64,000 nucleotides of DNA from Hymenoscyphus infarciens (lineage: Eukaryota; Ascomycota; Leotiomycetes; Helotiales; Helotiaceae), in the NCBI GenBank assembly GCA_001414345.1, contig LLCB01000217.1:1-64000 (forward strand), read 5' to 3'. The position numbers and the translations under genes were made by a program. The notes below the pieces were generated by a model, which saw only the letters and a program-made list of their open reading frames with translations, searched no databases and was not told where the DNA came from. Below are positions 22,969 through 34,900 of the stretch, one piece after another. Positions within the stretch are counted from its first letter, which is position 1, and each line of letters opens with the position of its first letter.

Positions 22969-24381
22969 ATGCGACAAGTTCTTTTCATCATCCTTCTTCT
23001 CTTGTTTGGCTTGAGCGACCGGTCATTGGCTTTGCGGTGGGATGGGCCAAAAGCAACAGGCTTGATAGACCTGGGAGGAGTATTTGGTCCTGAGCCTACA
23101 GCCCCACCAGATCTTGCGAAACGACAGGATGTGCATAGTCCTCATTTCTGCGGATTCGGCAATGCTAGTAGCGGTGAGTAGCTCCAGCCTATAGTTATGG
23201 AATATCCCTAGGTTTGCCGGCTGGTGCTGACAATTGGTGCTAACAACAGGCATAACATGGGAATGTGGAGACACTGCACATACCTGTATACTACAGACAG
23301 ATCTTTCGGTTCAAGGATGTTGTAATACTGTCACTCCAGGAGCAACTTGTGACCTCCACACCAAGTGCCAGAATGATTATTCAAAGACGGTGCCCAATAC
23401 AGATTTTCTGATGCTACTCTGGTACACCATTACCATCATCCAGCTGCTTGTCTCTCTTACTAACTTTGGAATTAACAGTAGAGACCAAAGCTTAACATGC
23501 GCCACTGTTACCTTTACTGATGACTACCTCTCCTATGTGAGTCAATGACATTCTGAATACAAATCTTGCTGAAGCGCTAACAGAAGCAGCTTTGTGTCAC
23601 CGACTTATCAGATGTTCCTGCAACCATTGAACGCACATACAGCAACCAGCCAGAAGATGCTCTCACGGTGGAGTACCAAAAGGCTGGGAACAGGGAGTTG
23701 ATAGATCCTGAAAGAACCACGGCGCCATCGAAATCTTCTTCAGCAAGCCCCTCAAAGACTTCGCAGCTGGTTACTTCCTCTTCTCCAACGCCACCTGCAG
23801 AGACCTCGAAGCCGCCAAGTGCAATCGCAGGAGCAAACAAAGGAACAGTCATCGGTGTATCGATAGGCGCAGCATTAGCAGGAATGATAGTAACAGCAAT
23901 AATCGGAATTTGGTACATGCGAAAAAGACGCAAAATAAGAAGACGAGAGCTGGCCAACAACCGAAGGGGAGCAGCCGCATACACGGGAATCACATCCCCT
24001 CCTCCTGAGGTTTCTTATGAATTACAAGCGCTTCCTCTCCCGCAGTCCTCCGAAGCAAGAGATACAAGTGTCGTCTATTCGGCCCCTCAATCACCAAAGC
24101 CAGAGCCACAGATAATTGTCACTCCGGCTCGTGTTCAATCACCTGAACTTTTTCTTCCAGATCAGCACCAGGAGAATGCTTTCGAATCCGAATCCCACCC
24201 AGCTCGCCCTTTACTTGGTCATCACCCGAGAACGTCGAGTATGTCGGAAATGACGTCTGTCCTCGCGGACTTGGATGCGCCAGAGGATGATGAGGAGCCT
24301 CCACGGGAGTTCAGTGAGACGCCACAGTCACCGCTAGGGGTCAGTCATGGTCAGACACGCTATATGGGAGGTGGAATCTAA
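22969..24381 (+). CDS. secreted-type single-pass membrane protein with Cys-rich ectodomain, four exons
   Basis: Function unknown; architecture resembles fungal cell-surface proteins with a WxPxPTxxP-like N-terminus, a short cysteine-rich ectodomain, a Ser/Thr/Pro stalk, one membrane helix and a cytoplasmic tail. Exons 22969-23173, 23250-23421, 23479-23536 and 23590-24381 give 408 residues. A signal peptide (MRQVLFIILLLLFGL) is followed by GPEPTAPPDLAKRQ and a domain with paired cysteines (HTCIL, GCCN, TCDLHTKC, LTCATVTF, LCVTD). A Ser/Thr/Pro-rich stalk lies near residues 188-222, the membrane helix near 230-255 (GVSIGAALAGMIVTAIIGIW), then RKRRKIRRR as a stop-transfer and a Pro-rich tail. 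The ATG at 22969 is chosen because the upstream in-frame start is only GTG. The third exon boundary offers two acceptors 6 bases apart (23,583 and 23,589), and intron two is 57 bases and stop-free. A surface sensor role is possible but unproven. Confidence 0.8.
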
Positions 24382-25438
24382 TGGATAATGGGATATGCTA
24401 ATGTGGAGGTTGGTTTCCAAATGGGGTGGTGTAGTCAACTGTAGGCTGCGGAAAGATGGGACATACGGGAGTCAGAAAGCGCGCGTAAGAGATATTGGTA
24501 TACTTACGGCTATTGAACTTTCGGGGGGTTTGGACGCAAATTACATCAAATGGGGAGAGAGATAATGATAGTAATTCAAACTTGCTCCAAGGGTTCAAAT
24601 CCCGAGGAGAACTGAAAACAGAAGATCCGTTGAAGCTACTGATTGCATAAAAGCAAGAAAGAAAGAAAATCAACGAAGAACTAAGACTGCTAACGTATGA
24701 TGAAATCGAGATAAAGAAACGGGCTTGGAATGGTAATCGCAGTATACGACAGTCCAGCCAGATGGGTGAGAAGGGAGTCAATAGGAGAACAGAGGCTAAT
24801 GCTAATGCTGATGCTTGAGGGGGAGTTCAAGTGAACCAAGGCCCCCCCCTGAATTATCTACTTATACTCTCCCCCCGAAACTAAATGTCTGTGCACTCTA
24901 CATTTAGATCTGGGGGGGAGTAATGACCCACTTTACAGAACTAGGGGAGGCTGTGTAAAGTCCTAGTAATGTCAGGATGTTTGGCCAATAGAAGTTTCTT
25001 TATCATGCCATTTTTGAACTTCAACTCTTCTTATTAGCTCTCAAAGCGCCCATTACAGACAATTAAGAGGGGTTGCTCCCACCGGACGACCTTACCTAGG
25101 AAGTCAGGTCATCTCAATCGCGTCTAATTCGTTTAAAGGGACTACCCACCGCTTTTCCATATTCAGTACGAGAGAAGATGAAAAGTTCGAATGGACGAGC
25201 CTATTTTATGGTTTGGCGGGGGAATCAAAGTGTCGATCATCCTGGCGTTTCGTGATAAAAATCATTGTAAGTTGTGATATAGGTTTACAAACATAATCGT
25301 CGGATCCACTAACCCACCCGTCCACCCACTACTATCCCACACCTAGGAGGATTGGTCTTTTTAATAGGTACGCTTATTTAGGTCCCTTGTAGCATAACTT
25401 CTCAGCGTGTACAACAGCGGCTCCCTACCTAGGGCTCT
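24382..25438. other. intergenic between the last island gene and the AT-rich block
   Basis: About 1.06 kb of normal composition, with no gene I can support. A minus-strand open frame at 24,398-24,781 is Ser/Phe-rich with no domain. The stretch has several C or G homopolymer runs (near 24,842-24,849, 24,871-24,876 and 24,912-24,918) and an inverted repeat. Around 25,060-25,440 are CCTAGG-containing segments (ACCTAGGAAG, CACCTAGGAGG, ACCTAGGGCTC) that may be a degraded element end. AT-rich sequence begins at about 25,440. Confidence 0.5.
24866..24921. repeat. imperfect inverted repeat with C/G runs
   Basis: Left arm 24,866-24,888 (ACTCTCCCCCC, four bases, CTAAATGT) pairs with right arm 24,900-24,921 (ACATTTAG, four bases, GGGGGGGAGT) around an 11-base loop. 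It may be the core of a small inverted-repeat element. A second weak pair (ACTTTACAG near 24,932 with CTGTGTAAAGT near 24,950) follows. Confidence 0.7.
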
Positions 25439-26916
25439 TAAACGAATATAAAATAATGAAAATTCACGAAATAAGAAGTGTTTAAAACAAATTTAAAGCT
25501 TAATATATTTTTACGAAATAGTTAAAATAAAACGAATATATATATAAATTTTATAACTTTTTATATATTTTAAGTAGATAGTAACGTCTTTAGTATAATC
25601 TTCTTAAACTTTAAAGAGAGCTATTATTTCTTAGTTTCTAGTAAATTAAAATAGAGTTAAAAATAAGACTATTTCTACTTATCTCTAAAAGTACTAATAT
25701 TCTAGTATTTACCTCTCTCTTAAAGTATACTCTTAATATTATTAATATTCTTATATTTTAACTATTTAAAGTATATCTTCTTATTATTAAAAGATCTCTA
25801 CTACTAGAGAATAAACGCTTAATATTTACTTTTATACTAAGAACCGCTAGTATATCTCTTACTACTAGTACTAATATAGAATATTAAGTCTTATTCACTT
25901 TCTACTAATTTAAGAGCTAATCTAAGAAGTAATTATCGTCTTATTTAAATAAGTCGCTTATAAGATACTAATTAATATCTATACTACTTAGTATTTAGTA
26001 TACTTAATAAAGAAGACTATATTAGTAGTTTAAAGAAGAGAGTATAGAAATAGACATAGTTAAAGGCTTTATTAGTAATATATACTCGTTAGTAAAATAC
26101 TCTTAAATATACTTAAAAATCGAATTATAATCGTCTAGTATTTACTCTTAAATTAGCTTTATCTTTACTTAAGAATTTAAAATTTATATAATATAATATA
26201 TAATATTATTACTAAATAAAGAGATATACTCTTTAATCTTTAAAACCCTAGCTCTAAAAGTAGCTCTAATATTATTACTAATATCTCTAAATTAGTCTTT
26301 CTTATTAATTATATTATTAAGTAGATTATCTAGTTCTTATAGAATCCTTAGTACTTCTAAGAGATAAGATTTAGCTTTTAATACCTAGTAGATAAACTTA
26401 TAAAAGAGTATAAGTATATACTTTATAATCTTATATATTATTTACTTATTAGATATTAGTATAATCGCTTAAACTTCTAAATATAAAAAGACGACTTTTC
26501 TAATATTAGTCTTCTTTACTCTTATAGAAACTATTATTAAATAAAGAGTATTCTTTTTTTTACTAAGTATTAACTTTAAGAGATATTATAGCTATATATA
26601 CTTTTCTCTACTAAGCTTAGTAAGAATAGCTTAACTATATATATAGTATAAAAGCGTAAATCTTTTAGTATATATTAAGAGATTAATAGCTAGCTAAAAA
26701 GTTATCTCTATACTTATTTATTATTTTTAGTAAATATAATATCTTCTTATATAACTCTAAATCTCTAATTAATCTAGTACTACTCGAACTACTAGCGTAA
26801 TTATATATATTATATATCTAATTTAGCTAGCTTAACTATAGAATTAGTAAAATAGAAGATTATCTAAGAGTGTAATATAGTTATTATATTCTTCTTATTA
26901 AAAATAGTACTAGAGA
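25439..26916. other. AT-rich RIP-type relic, family not identified
   Basis: About 1.5 kb of strongly AT-rich DNA with TA in excess and almost no CA or TG. Both strands show scattered coding-like stretches but nothing I can assign. The same unassigned sequence appears to resume at 29,756, after the small gypsy element. Confidence 0.5.
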
Positions 26917-29755
26917 TATAATAGCACGAAATATATACTACTATAGAAGAGGTATATAGAAGTGTGTTTAGTAGAATAACATATGTAAATACTAGGCTCT
27001 AATATAGAAGAAAAGGCTAAACTAGCCTTTTCTAACTCTAGGAGTAGATAGTTATATATAAGAGGTTTAGATAGTATAAAAGAGTCTAAAACTGAATAAC
27101 GATATACGTTAGCTAATATAAAAGCCTAAACCTACGTAACCTTCTTAAAATAGATAATATAAAATAATAGCTAAAACAACTATAGCGGAAACCTTATATA
27201 TAGCAGGTACTCCTAGCTATCTAGAATAGCCTAGGTAATAGGCTATTATATTCTTCTCTCTTAAAAAAGACTCGTTCTCGAGTCTATCTATCTTATCGTT
27301 TAGAGTTGAATTAGAATAGTATAAGTGTTATAATATTTATCGTATTTATTAATTTTATTATAAACGAGAAGGTTAGAGTCTAAATCGTAGCTAATCTAGG
27401 TTCGAAGATACTTTGTTTATTATAATTATAAGCGAGATATTAGTTCTAAATCGTATTCGTAGATACTTATAAAATAGACTTCGTTTCTAATCCTTTAATA
27501 TTAAAAGTAAGCGTTTACTAAAAGAGTATAGTCCGATCTTATCTAGTAGGTCGGAAAAAGTTTAAAGTTTAAAGTAAAGTTAAGAGATGAATTTAAAGTA
27601 GAGTCGGAGGTTATTTAGTTAAGAGATAGTAATAACCTAGTTAAGAGCTTACTTCGAGAGCGTACTAATTCGTATCCGATTTGAAGAATTCAAATTAAAA
27701 AAGAACTTCTAGCCTAGCTAGAAGTAAAAGAAAGTAAAGACTATAAGACTTTATACTAGAGTCGGTGAGGTTTTAGCTAGTTAAAAGCGAAGTTATTAAC
27801 GAAGTTTGTCGAATTATCTAAGTATCTTACTAAAAGTTGAAAATACTATCTAAAGTTTAGAATAACAAAAGAGGTAGTTTTAGCTAGTTAAATAAACTTA
27901 ATACCGAAGTTATTATATTATCTTATTCCTCTCTTTTATAATTTAGGTCTAAACTAGAGTACTTAAGAACTTATTCGTTATCTTCTAATTCCGATTCTAC
28001 TATATAAGTAGTAGAAGATTTACTATTATATTATAGAGAGTTTAGAGCTAAATTAGATAAGAAGAGAGAGGTATTTTAAATCGTAGTACTAATATCTTAT
28101 AACTTAGCGTTTTAATATAGCTCTTTATCTATAGCTAAAAGTTTAGATACTATTCTAGTAAAGTTGTTTTTTTAATCTCTCTTCTTTATAGTAGCTAAGT
28201 TTTAAAGCTAAGATATAATCTTTTCCTATATATAAAAGAACCTATCTAATTTATATACTTCTCTAAGTATAGCTATACTTAAGAAGCGACTTTTAAAATT
28301 AGTAAAAGTTTCTTTAGTATTATCTTATTCTATTTATAAGGATTTAAAAGCGTTCTAAGTATTCTCTATCCTATAACTAGTTAAAAAGTAGATATCTAAA
28401 AGAGTAACTATCTATTCTTAATCTTAGAAAGTATTCTAAACCGACTCTAACTTATATCTAGGCTCTAGGTAGTTCCTAGCTAGTCTAGTTATTATACTCT
28501 AAATAAGAGCTTTATATATTAGAAGTAAACTATAGTAGTTAGTATTTATATAGAGTCTATTATATACTAATATCTTCTATTATTAGTATATAAGTAAAAT
28601 ACTATTATCTAAAGGTTTAATCTTTTTAGTTATCTTACTTTTTTATTAGAAGGTATTCGAAAGAGCTTTAAAGCTATATTAAGTAGAGGTAGATTATTAG
28701 AAGGTATTAGAAGTAGTAGTATCTCTTTACTAAAAGAGGTATAAATTTAAGCTTAGAAGTAGAAGAGAGTTAGATTAGAGAGAGTTTAGCGGCGAAGTGT
28801 TTTATTAACTTTAAATATCGCTTATCTATCTTTCTAGCTTAGCTAGCTAATCTCTTATTTCTTAATTTTCTACTTCTAAAGCTTATATAACTAACTATAT
28901 CTAGTCTATATTTAAGAAGTCTTACTAGTCTCTTTAACCTTTATTATTTCTTTAGAATCTTCTAGATCTTAGTATATAAGTGCTATTTAGACGGCTTTTA
29001 GAAAGAGAGATAGCTCTAGAAGAGAGTTGTCGCTCGACGCTATTTAGTAGAACTGAATTCGATATTTTAATAATATCGATTTTAAAGAGAAAGAGGAGAT
29101 AAGATCAGATTTAGAAGCCTTTATAATAACTATAGTATATCGACTTATTTACTAAACCTAGAGTTATTAGGATTCTTAAGAATACTTAGTATATTCTAAT
29201 CTCTTAATATACTAATAATACGATTTTTACTAGCTATTTATAACCGATACTAAACTCTAATATTACTAGCTATCTAGAAGGTCTCTAATTTTCTAGCTAT
29301 TTAAGAATATTATTATTCTAGTCTAAATCTAGGCTAAATTATAAGATATTCGAAAATAAAAGAAGTAATAAAAAGCTTAAAAGAGATATTATTTATACTA
29401 TTACTAGCGAAGAAGAGTTTAGCCTTTTTATATAATAGTATAAAATATATACTACGAGATATATAGAAGTATATTTAGTAGAATAATATATATAAATACT
29501 AGGCTCTAATATAGAAGAAAAAGTTAAACTAGTCTTTTCTAACTCTAGAAGTAAGTAGCTATATATAAGAGATTTAGATAGTATAAAAGAGTCTAAAACT
29601 GAATAACGATATATTAGCTAATATAAAAGCCTAAATCTACGTAATCTTTCTAAAACAGATAATATAAAATAATAGCTAAAATAACTATAGCTAAAACCTT
29701 ATATATAGTAGGTATTTCTAGCTATATAGAATAGCCTAGATAATAGACTATTATA
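26917..29755 (-). mobile_element. small non-autonomous Ty3/gypsy-type element with two LTRs and gag only
   Basis: Two direct LTRs, 26,917-27,250 and 29,431-29,755, start TATAATAG and end CTATTATA (presumed TGTAATAG and CTATTACA before RIP). The 5-bp target duplication AGAGA is intact on both sides (26,912-26,916 and 29,756-29,760). The 2.2-kb interior, read on the minus strand, is the same as the interior of the element at 36,378-51,839, where it encodes a gag-like protein. No protease, RT or integrase is present, so it must have depended on another element for movement. Confidence 0.85.
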
Positions 29756-32700
29756 AGAGATAGTTATAAAAGGTAATATTTATAGATATATTATCTCTAT
29801 AAACTATAAAGAGTTTAATAATATAATTAAGACTTATATAATTCTTAGTAACTTCTATAATTAAATTATTTTTAATTAACTCTATAATAGAGTAATAAGT
29901 CGATCTTAAACTCTCTATAATTAGCTTAGCTATTACTTTACTAGATTATCTATATACTTCTATAAAATCTAGAACTATTAATTAGTAGTTCTAGCTAGAT
30001 ATAATATAATATATTATAGCTTCTAGAATATAGTAGTAGTTTTAGAATATTTATCTATTAAAAGAGAAAGAGAGAGTTTAGTAATCTCTTATAAGCTCTT
30101 TTTTAAGCTCTCTTCTAGTATTATTAAAGCGTAATTCAAGTCTATTAAGAAGAGTACTAGTACTCTATACTAAGACTATAATACTATTTAATTAGTATCT
30201 ATTATAAAAACTAGCTTATTCTACTATAGTAAAAGGTTAATTAATAAGAGCTACGAACTTTAAAAGAGCTTTATTAGAAGTTGAGATTAGTATAATATTA
30301 GTAGTAAACTTATCTAAGATACTAACTTAGCTCTTCTCTCTTATCTTTTTAGATATAATTCCTAATTAATACTTCTATTTATTTATTATATAAATCTTAT
30401 CTAAATAGGTATTTAGCTTTAAAGTATTCTTATAATAATTCTTATCTATAGAGTAAAAAGATAGTCTATAAATCTTATAAGTCTAAAGTCTATTTCTAAT
30501 CTTCTTTTAGATAGATTTACTTAAAATTTTTCTAAGATATATATAATCTTAAAGTACTTCTAAATCTATAAGGTTTCTTATCTTAACTTTCTTTCTTTTA
30601 AAGCTGTCTTTCTTTTTTTAGTAATAATTATACTAGGTAATTTATTCTTAAGAGAAGAGACTAGAAGAGTATTAAAGAGATCGTCGTCGTTATTATTATT
30701 AATATTAAGATTAAGTATATCTTTAATAAAAAGAGAGAGAGAGAGAGACGATCTATATTTATTATTATCTCTTATATTATTATTAATACTAATAACTTTT
30801 ATAGATAAATAAGATGTTTTTAGAATAGAGAAGTTAAGCTTTTCTAATTAAGAGTAATCTAGTACTACTATATAAGTAGTTTTAGAAGTTTAGTATAAAA
30901 GCGTATTATAATAGAAGCTTAATATAGTATAAGTTATAGATATATTTAGAGATTACGCTATTCTGTCTTAACGCTAGCAGAGGCCTCTAGTATACTAAGA
31001 GCGCTACTATATAACTCGCTCTCTCGTTCTTCTATTTACTCTACTAGAAGCGTTTTAAAATCCTTTTATATTATATATATATATTATTATATTTCTAAAT
31101 ACTAATACTCTAGAAACTATAGATATAACTTAAATTATTACTTAAAAGTGTCTAATACTTATAAAATACTTAAATATATACTTAACTAGTTAAACTAACG
31201 AAACTAATAAAAATATTAATATCTCTAAAAAGTAGGAATAACCTTAGTTTTACCTCTTTAAGGTATTATCTAACTTCTAGACATATTCTAATAGTAATAT
31301 ATATAGGTACTTATCTTTTCTCTAGAGAGCTAGCTCTTTAAACTCTCTAGTAGAAGAGATACTCTCTTATACTTATCTACTAAGAGTAAGCGTCTCTTAT
31401 ATATAAAAGTAAATAAATTTAAGCCTTTTTACCTCTTTAATATAAATTATATTATACTTATATCTAGTATATTTAAACTAGCTTATAGCTAAATTTAAAT
31501 TTATATCTAAATATATTAATACTCTCTTTTATCTTTTAAATCTTTTAATCTAAGATAGAGCTTAACTCTTCTAATCTATAAATATGTAAATAGCCTAAGA
31601 CTCTCTATCTTTCTCTATAAAAGGTTAATCTCTTTAATAATCCTAAAAGCCTCTTATAGTAGTATAAGAAGTTATTTAAGTATATCGATTTAGATAGAAT
31701 ATTACTATCTAAGAAGAACTTTAATATACTATAGTCTTATCTTTTAAACGTATAGAGTATTAAGCACGCCTTTTAAAGTAATAAAGATAATATATAAACG
31801 TTCTAATATAATTATACCTTTAAGTATAAAAAGAATTAAAGTATAGCTAGTAATAAAATAATTAATACTATATATAATTTAACCTCTAAGTGCTCTTATA
31901 CTATTTAAGTAATCTACTACCTACTTAACGATTAGGTTTAAATTATATAAACTGCTATTATAGAAGATTATAGCTATACTCTTAATAATTATAATCTAAA
32001 GAGAAGGAATTATACTATATACTAAATTATTAAAAGCTAACTTAAAGTTAGATATAAGCCTTTTACTATTATAGTTACTCTTAAAAGAAGCTAAGTATAA
32101 TTAGATATTACTAGAAGATAATACTTCTTACTTAAAGATATACGTAATTAGAAACGATTACTTAATACTACTACTTAGAGATAAGGTCTTAGTAGAGTTA
32201 AAAGATTAATTAAACCTTCTAAATTCTCTAATAAGTAAGATAGCTTTCTTATTAAGATAGAATAAGTAATAGAATACTTAAAAGAACGTATAGCGTAAGA
32301 AAAGAGACTCTACTTTTATAACTCTATCGTTATTAATAAAAGAAGAAAGAGCTATAAAAAGAGTAAGCTAAAGAGTAGAGAAGAGTATAAAGTTTAGAGA
32401 TTTATATAAGTAAAAGTAAAGAGACTTAAGCTTCTTATAAAAGATAAATATCTTATGCTAATTAATTCTACTTATAAAACTAATTACCTTAAATAAAAGC
32501 TCTTCTCGTTAGTATATTACTTACCTAAGAGCGTATACTTACTATCTACCTTCTTCTTTACCTCTAATAAAGATAGTAAGATTATTAAAGCTTACTTTTA
32601 TTAAATCGTAATCTAGATAAAAGAGAGGCTTAATATATAATAGTATATTAAGTATATACTCTCTAATAACTCTACTACTAAGTAACTTATAACTAAGAAC

Positions 32701-34900
32701 GTATTTATTAAAGAGGATAGATTCTCTCTATATAACACTATTAAGCACTTTATCTATATATAATACTCTAGCTAAATAATAGATTAAAACCTTAAAAACT
32801 ATAGATAAGATTATCTTATATAAGCTACTAACTACTTTAAGAGTATACTATTTTATTAATATATAAAAGCTAGATATAATAAATTAATATAATCTACTCT
32901 TAACGTAATCCTAGATAGCCTTACTTTTAAAAAGAGTAGGAATAAATTCTAGGATATAAAGAAGTATATATAAAAAGAGTAGAAAGATACTAGTAAAAAG
33001 TAGGTAAACTACGCTTATTAAGAAGAGCTAATCCTTATATAAGTTCTTACTACTAGCTTAAATAAAGAATAGTACTATAAGCTTAAAAGATCTCTCTTCC
33101 TTTATAAGAACTAAGATTCTAGATATACTCTTGCTTTTATAGTATAAATAGGTAAAAAAGGTACTAATAATTAAGTAAATAAGAACGAAAAGGCTATATA
33201 TAATCTTAATAATAAAGTTAATATATTTATAGAGTAATATTCTTAGCTAGAACTATTTCTATAATTAGTATAAGATATCTTAATAAGTAACTTAATAAAT
33301 ATAGAAGAGGTATATTATAAAGCTATTAAAGGTTTACTTATAAAAGCTTAATAATTATTATATAAGAGCTATACTCTCGATACTAATAGTAAGTATAATT
33401 ATAAGAGCTTTCGTATATAAGAGTTACTCTACTAGTATATACTTAAATAATATATCCTTCTTTCTAAGCTTAATATATAAGATCGATAATAGTAACTTAA
33501 TTAGTATAAGTACTTAAGCGCTTTCTAAGATACTAAGAGATATACGATATTCTAACGCTCTTAATAAGCACGACCTAATAATTCTTTTAAAGAGTATATT
33601 ATATCTAAAAACTCTTAAATACATATATACTAAAACAGTTAATAAGAGATAGAGGAAGTAGTCTTTTAGATTAAGAATAGAGAGTATATAATCGAGGACT
33701 TCTACTAAAAGTAAGGTATACTAGAGGTATAAACGAAACTATTACTATTAAAAAGCGTTAGCGAATTTAAATAATTTTAGAATATAATTAAGCGTAAGAA
33801 GCTAGAGAAATAGATCGTAGAAAAGTAATAAGAGATTACTATAGAATTCGATACGCTTACTATATAAGATACTTAGCGATTATACTATATAAGTACTACT
33901 TATAAAAGTTAGAATAGCTTCTTTTAATCTAATCTCTACTACTCTAGAATAGATATTAATTTAATCTCTTAATTTAATACTTTTAACACTACTACTACTG
34001 CTCTTTTACCTTCTTAAAACATATATTATAGTACGCTAATTAATAAGATATAACTAAATTAGATACTAGATAATATAGAGTAATAGATAGAAGTTAATAA
34101 GCAGATTACTAAAGACCTTAGTATAGCGTTTTATAAGAATTAGTAGAAGAGTATACTAGAAGAATCTATATCTAGCGTAAAAGTAAAGAGAAAGCGCTAG
34201 CCTAATTAGGTAATTAATATACGATTAAGAAAAGCTCTTAGATTTAAGCTTTTTAAGCTTTAAATTAACTTTTTAGACGCTTTATTTAATTATATATAGT
34301 TTATTAATTTATTATTATTATAAGCTTTATTTACTCTTTTTAACCGATTTTATATATCTATAGCCTCTTAGTATAAATTCACTTTTTTAGGTAAGACTAG
34401 TCCTTTTTAGAAAGGTAGTAGTAATTGTTTTCTAGTAAGAGTGAATATATTAAACTTTCGCTAATTTTATATACTAGTATAGTACTTATACTAGCGTTAG
34501 AATAGAATAGCGTTTCCTATATTTAGTATATTTTATAATTAAGAAGTAGAAACTAGGTCTAGTACTATATATAATATTTCTTAATAAAAAGACGTAATAG
34601 TTAGATAATTTTAAAATAAAAAGAAAGAGAAAGATAAGCTCTATCTTTTTACTAAAAGAGGTTAACTTTAGAGTAGTAGTTATTATTATATTAATATAAT
34701 AGTTATATTATAGATTAGTTAATATTTAAGAGGTAAATAAAAACTACTAGTTTAGGCTTATACGTAATATAGAAAATTATTAATCCTAGCTAAATAATTT
34801 TATAGAAATTTTATAAAACGTTTTATAAAGTTATATAAATTATATTATATAAAGTAAATTATCTAATAAATATAAGAAAAGAATAATAAGTTCAAAGATG
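29756..34900 (+). mobile_element. AT-rich tract containing a MULE-like transposase relic
   Basis: The plus strand near 32,450-33,850 translates to a long degenerate frame with LMLINSTYKTN at 32,453-32,485, the form taken by the first catalytic block (MDATYKTN) of Mutator-like DDE transposases, followed by family-like spacing and hydrophobicity. Stops replace expected Trp, Gln and Arg codons. The flanks at 29,756-31,700 and 33,900-34,900 are equally AT-rich; I cannot assign them. No terminal inverted repeats were found. Confidence 0.5.

Noticed and set aside
24398..24781. Minus-strand 127-codon Ser/Phe-rich frame
   Set aside because: No domain, no introns or family resemblance; composition looks like translated pyrimidine-rich non-coding DNA.
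13400..25440. A secondary-metabolite or catabolic cluster centred on the transporter
   Set aside because: Neighbours are UTP13, an unknown membrane protein and a surface protein; no biosynthetic enzyme or transcription factor is present.
25000..25440. tRNA or 5S rRNA gene at the right border
   Set aside because: I looked for A/B-box-like and cloverleaf features and saw none convincing; a tRNA scan would settle it.
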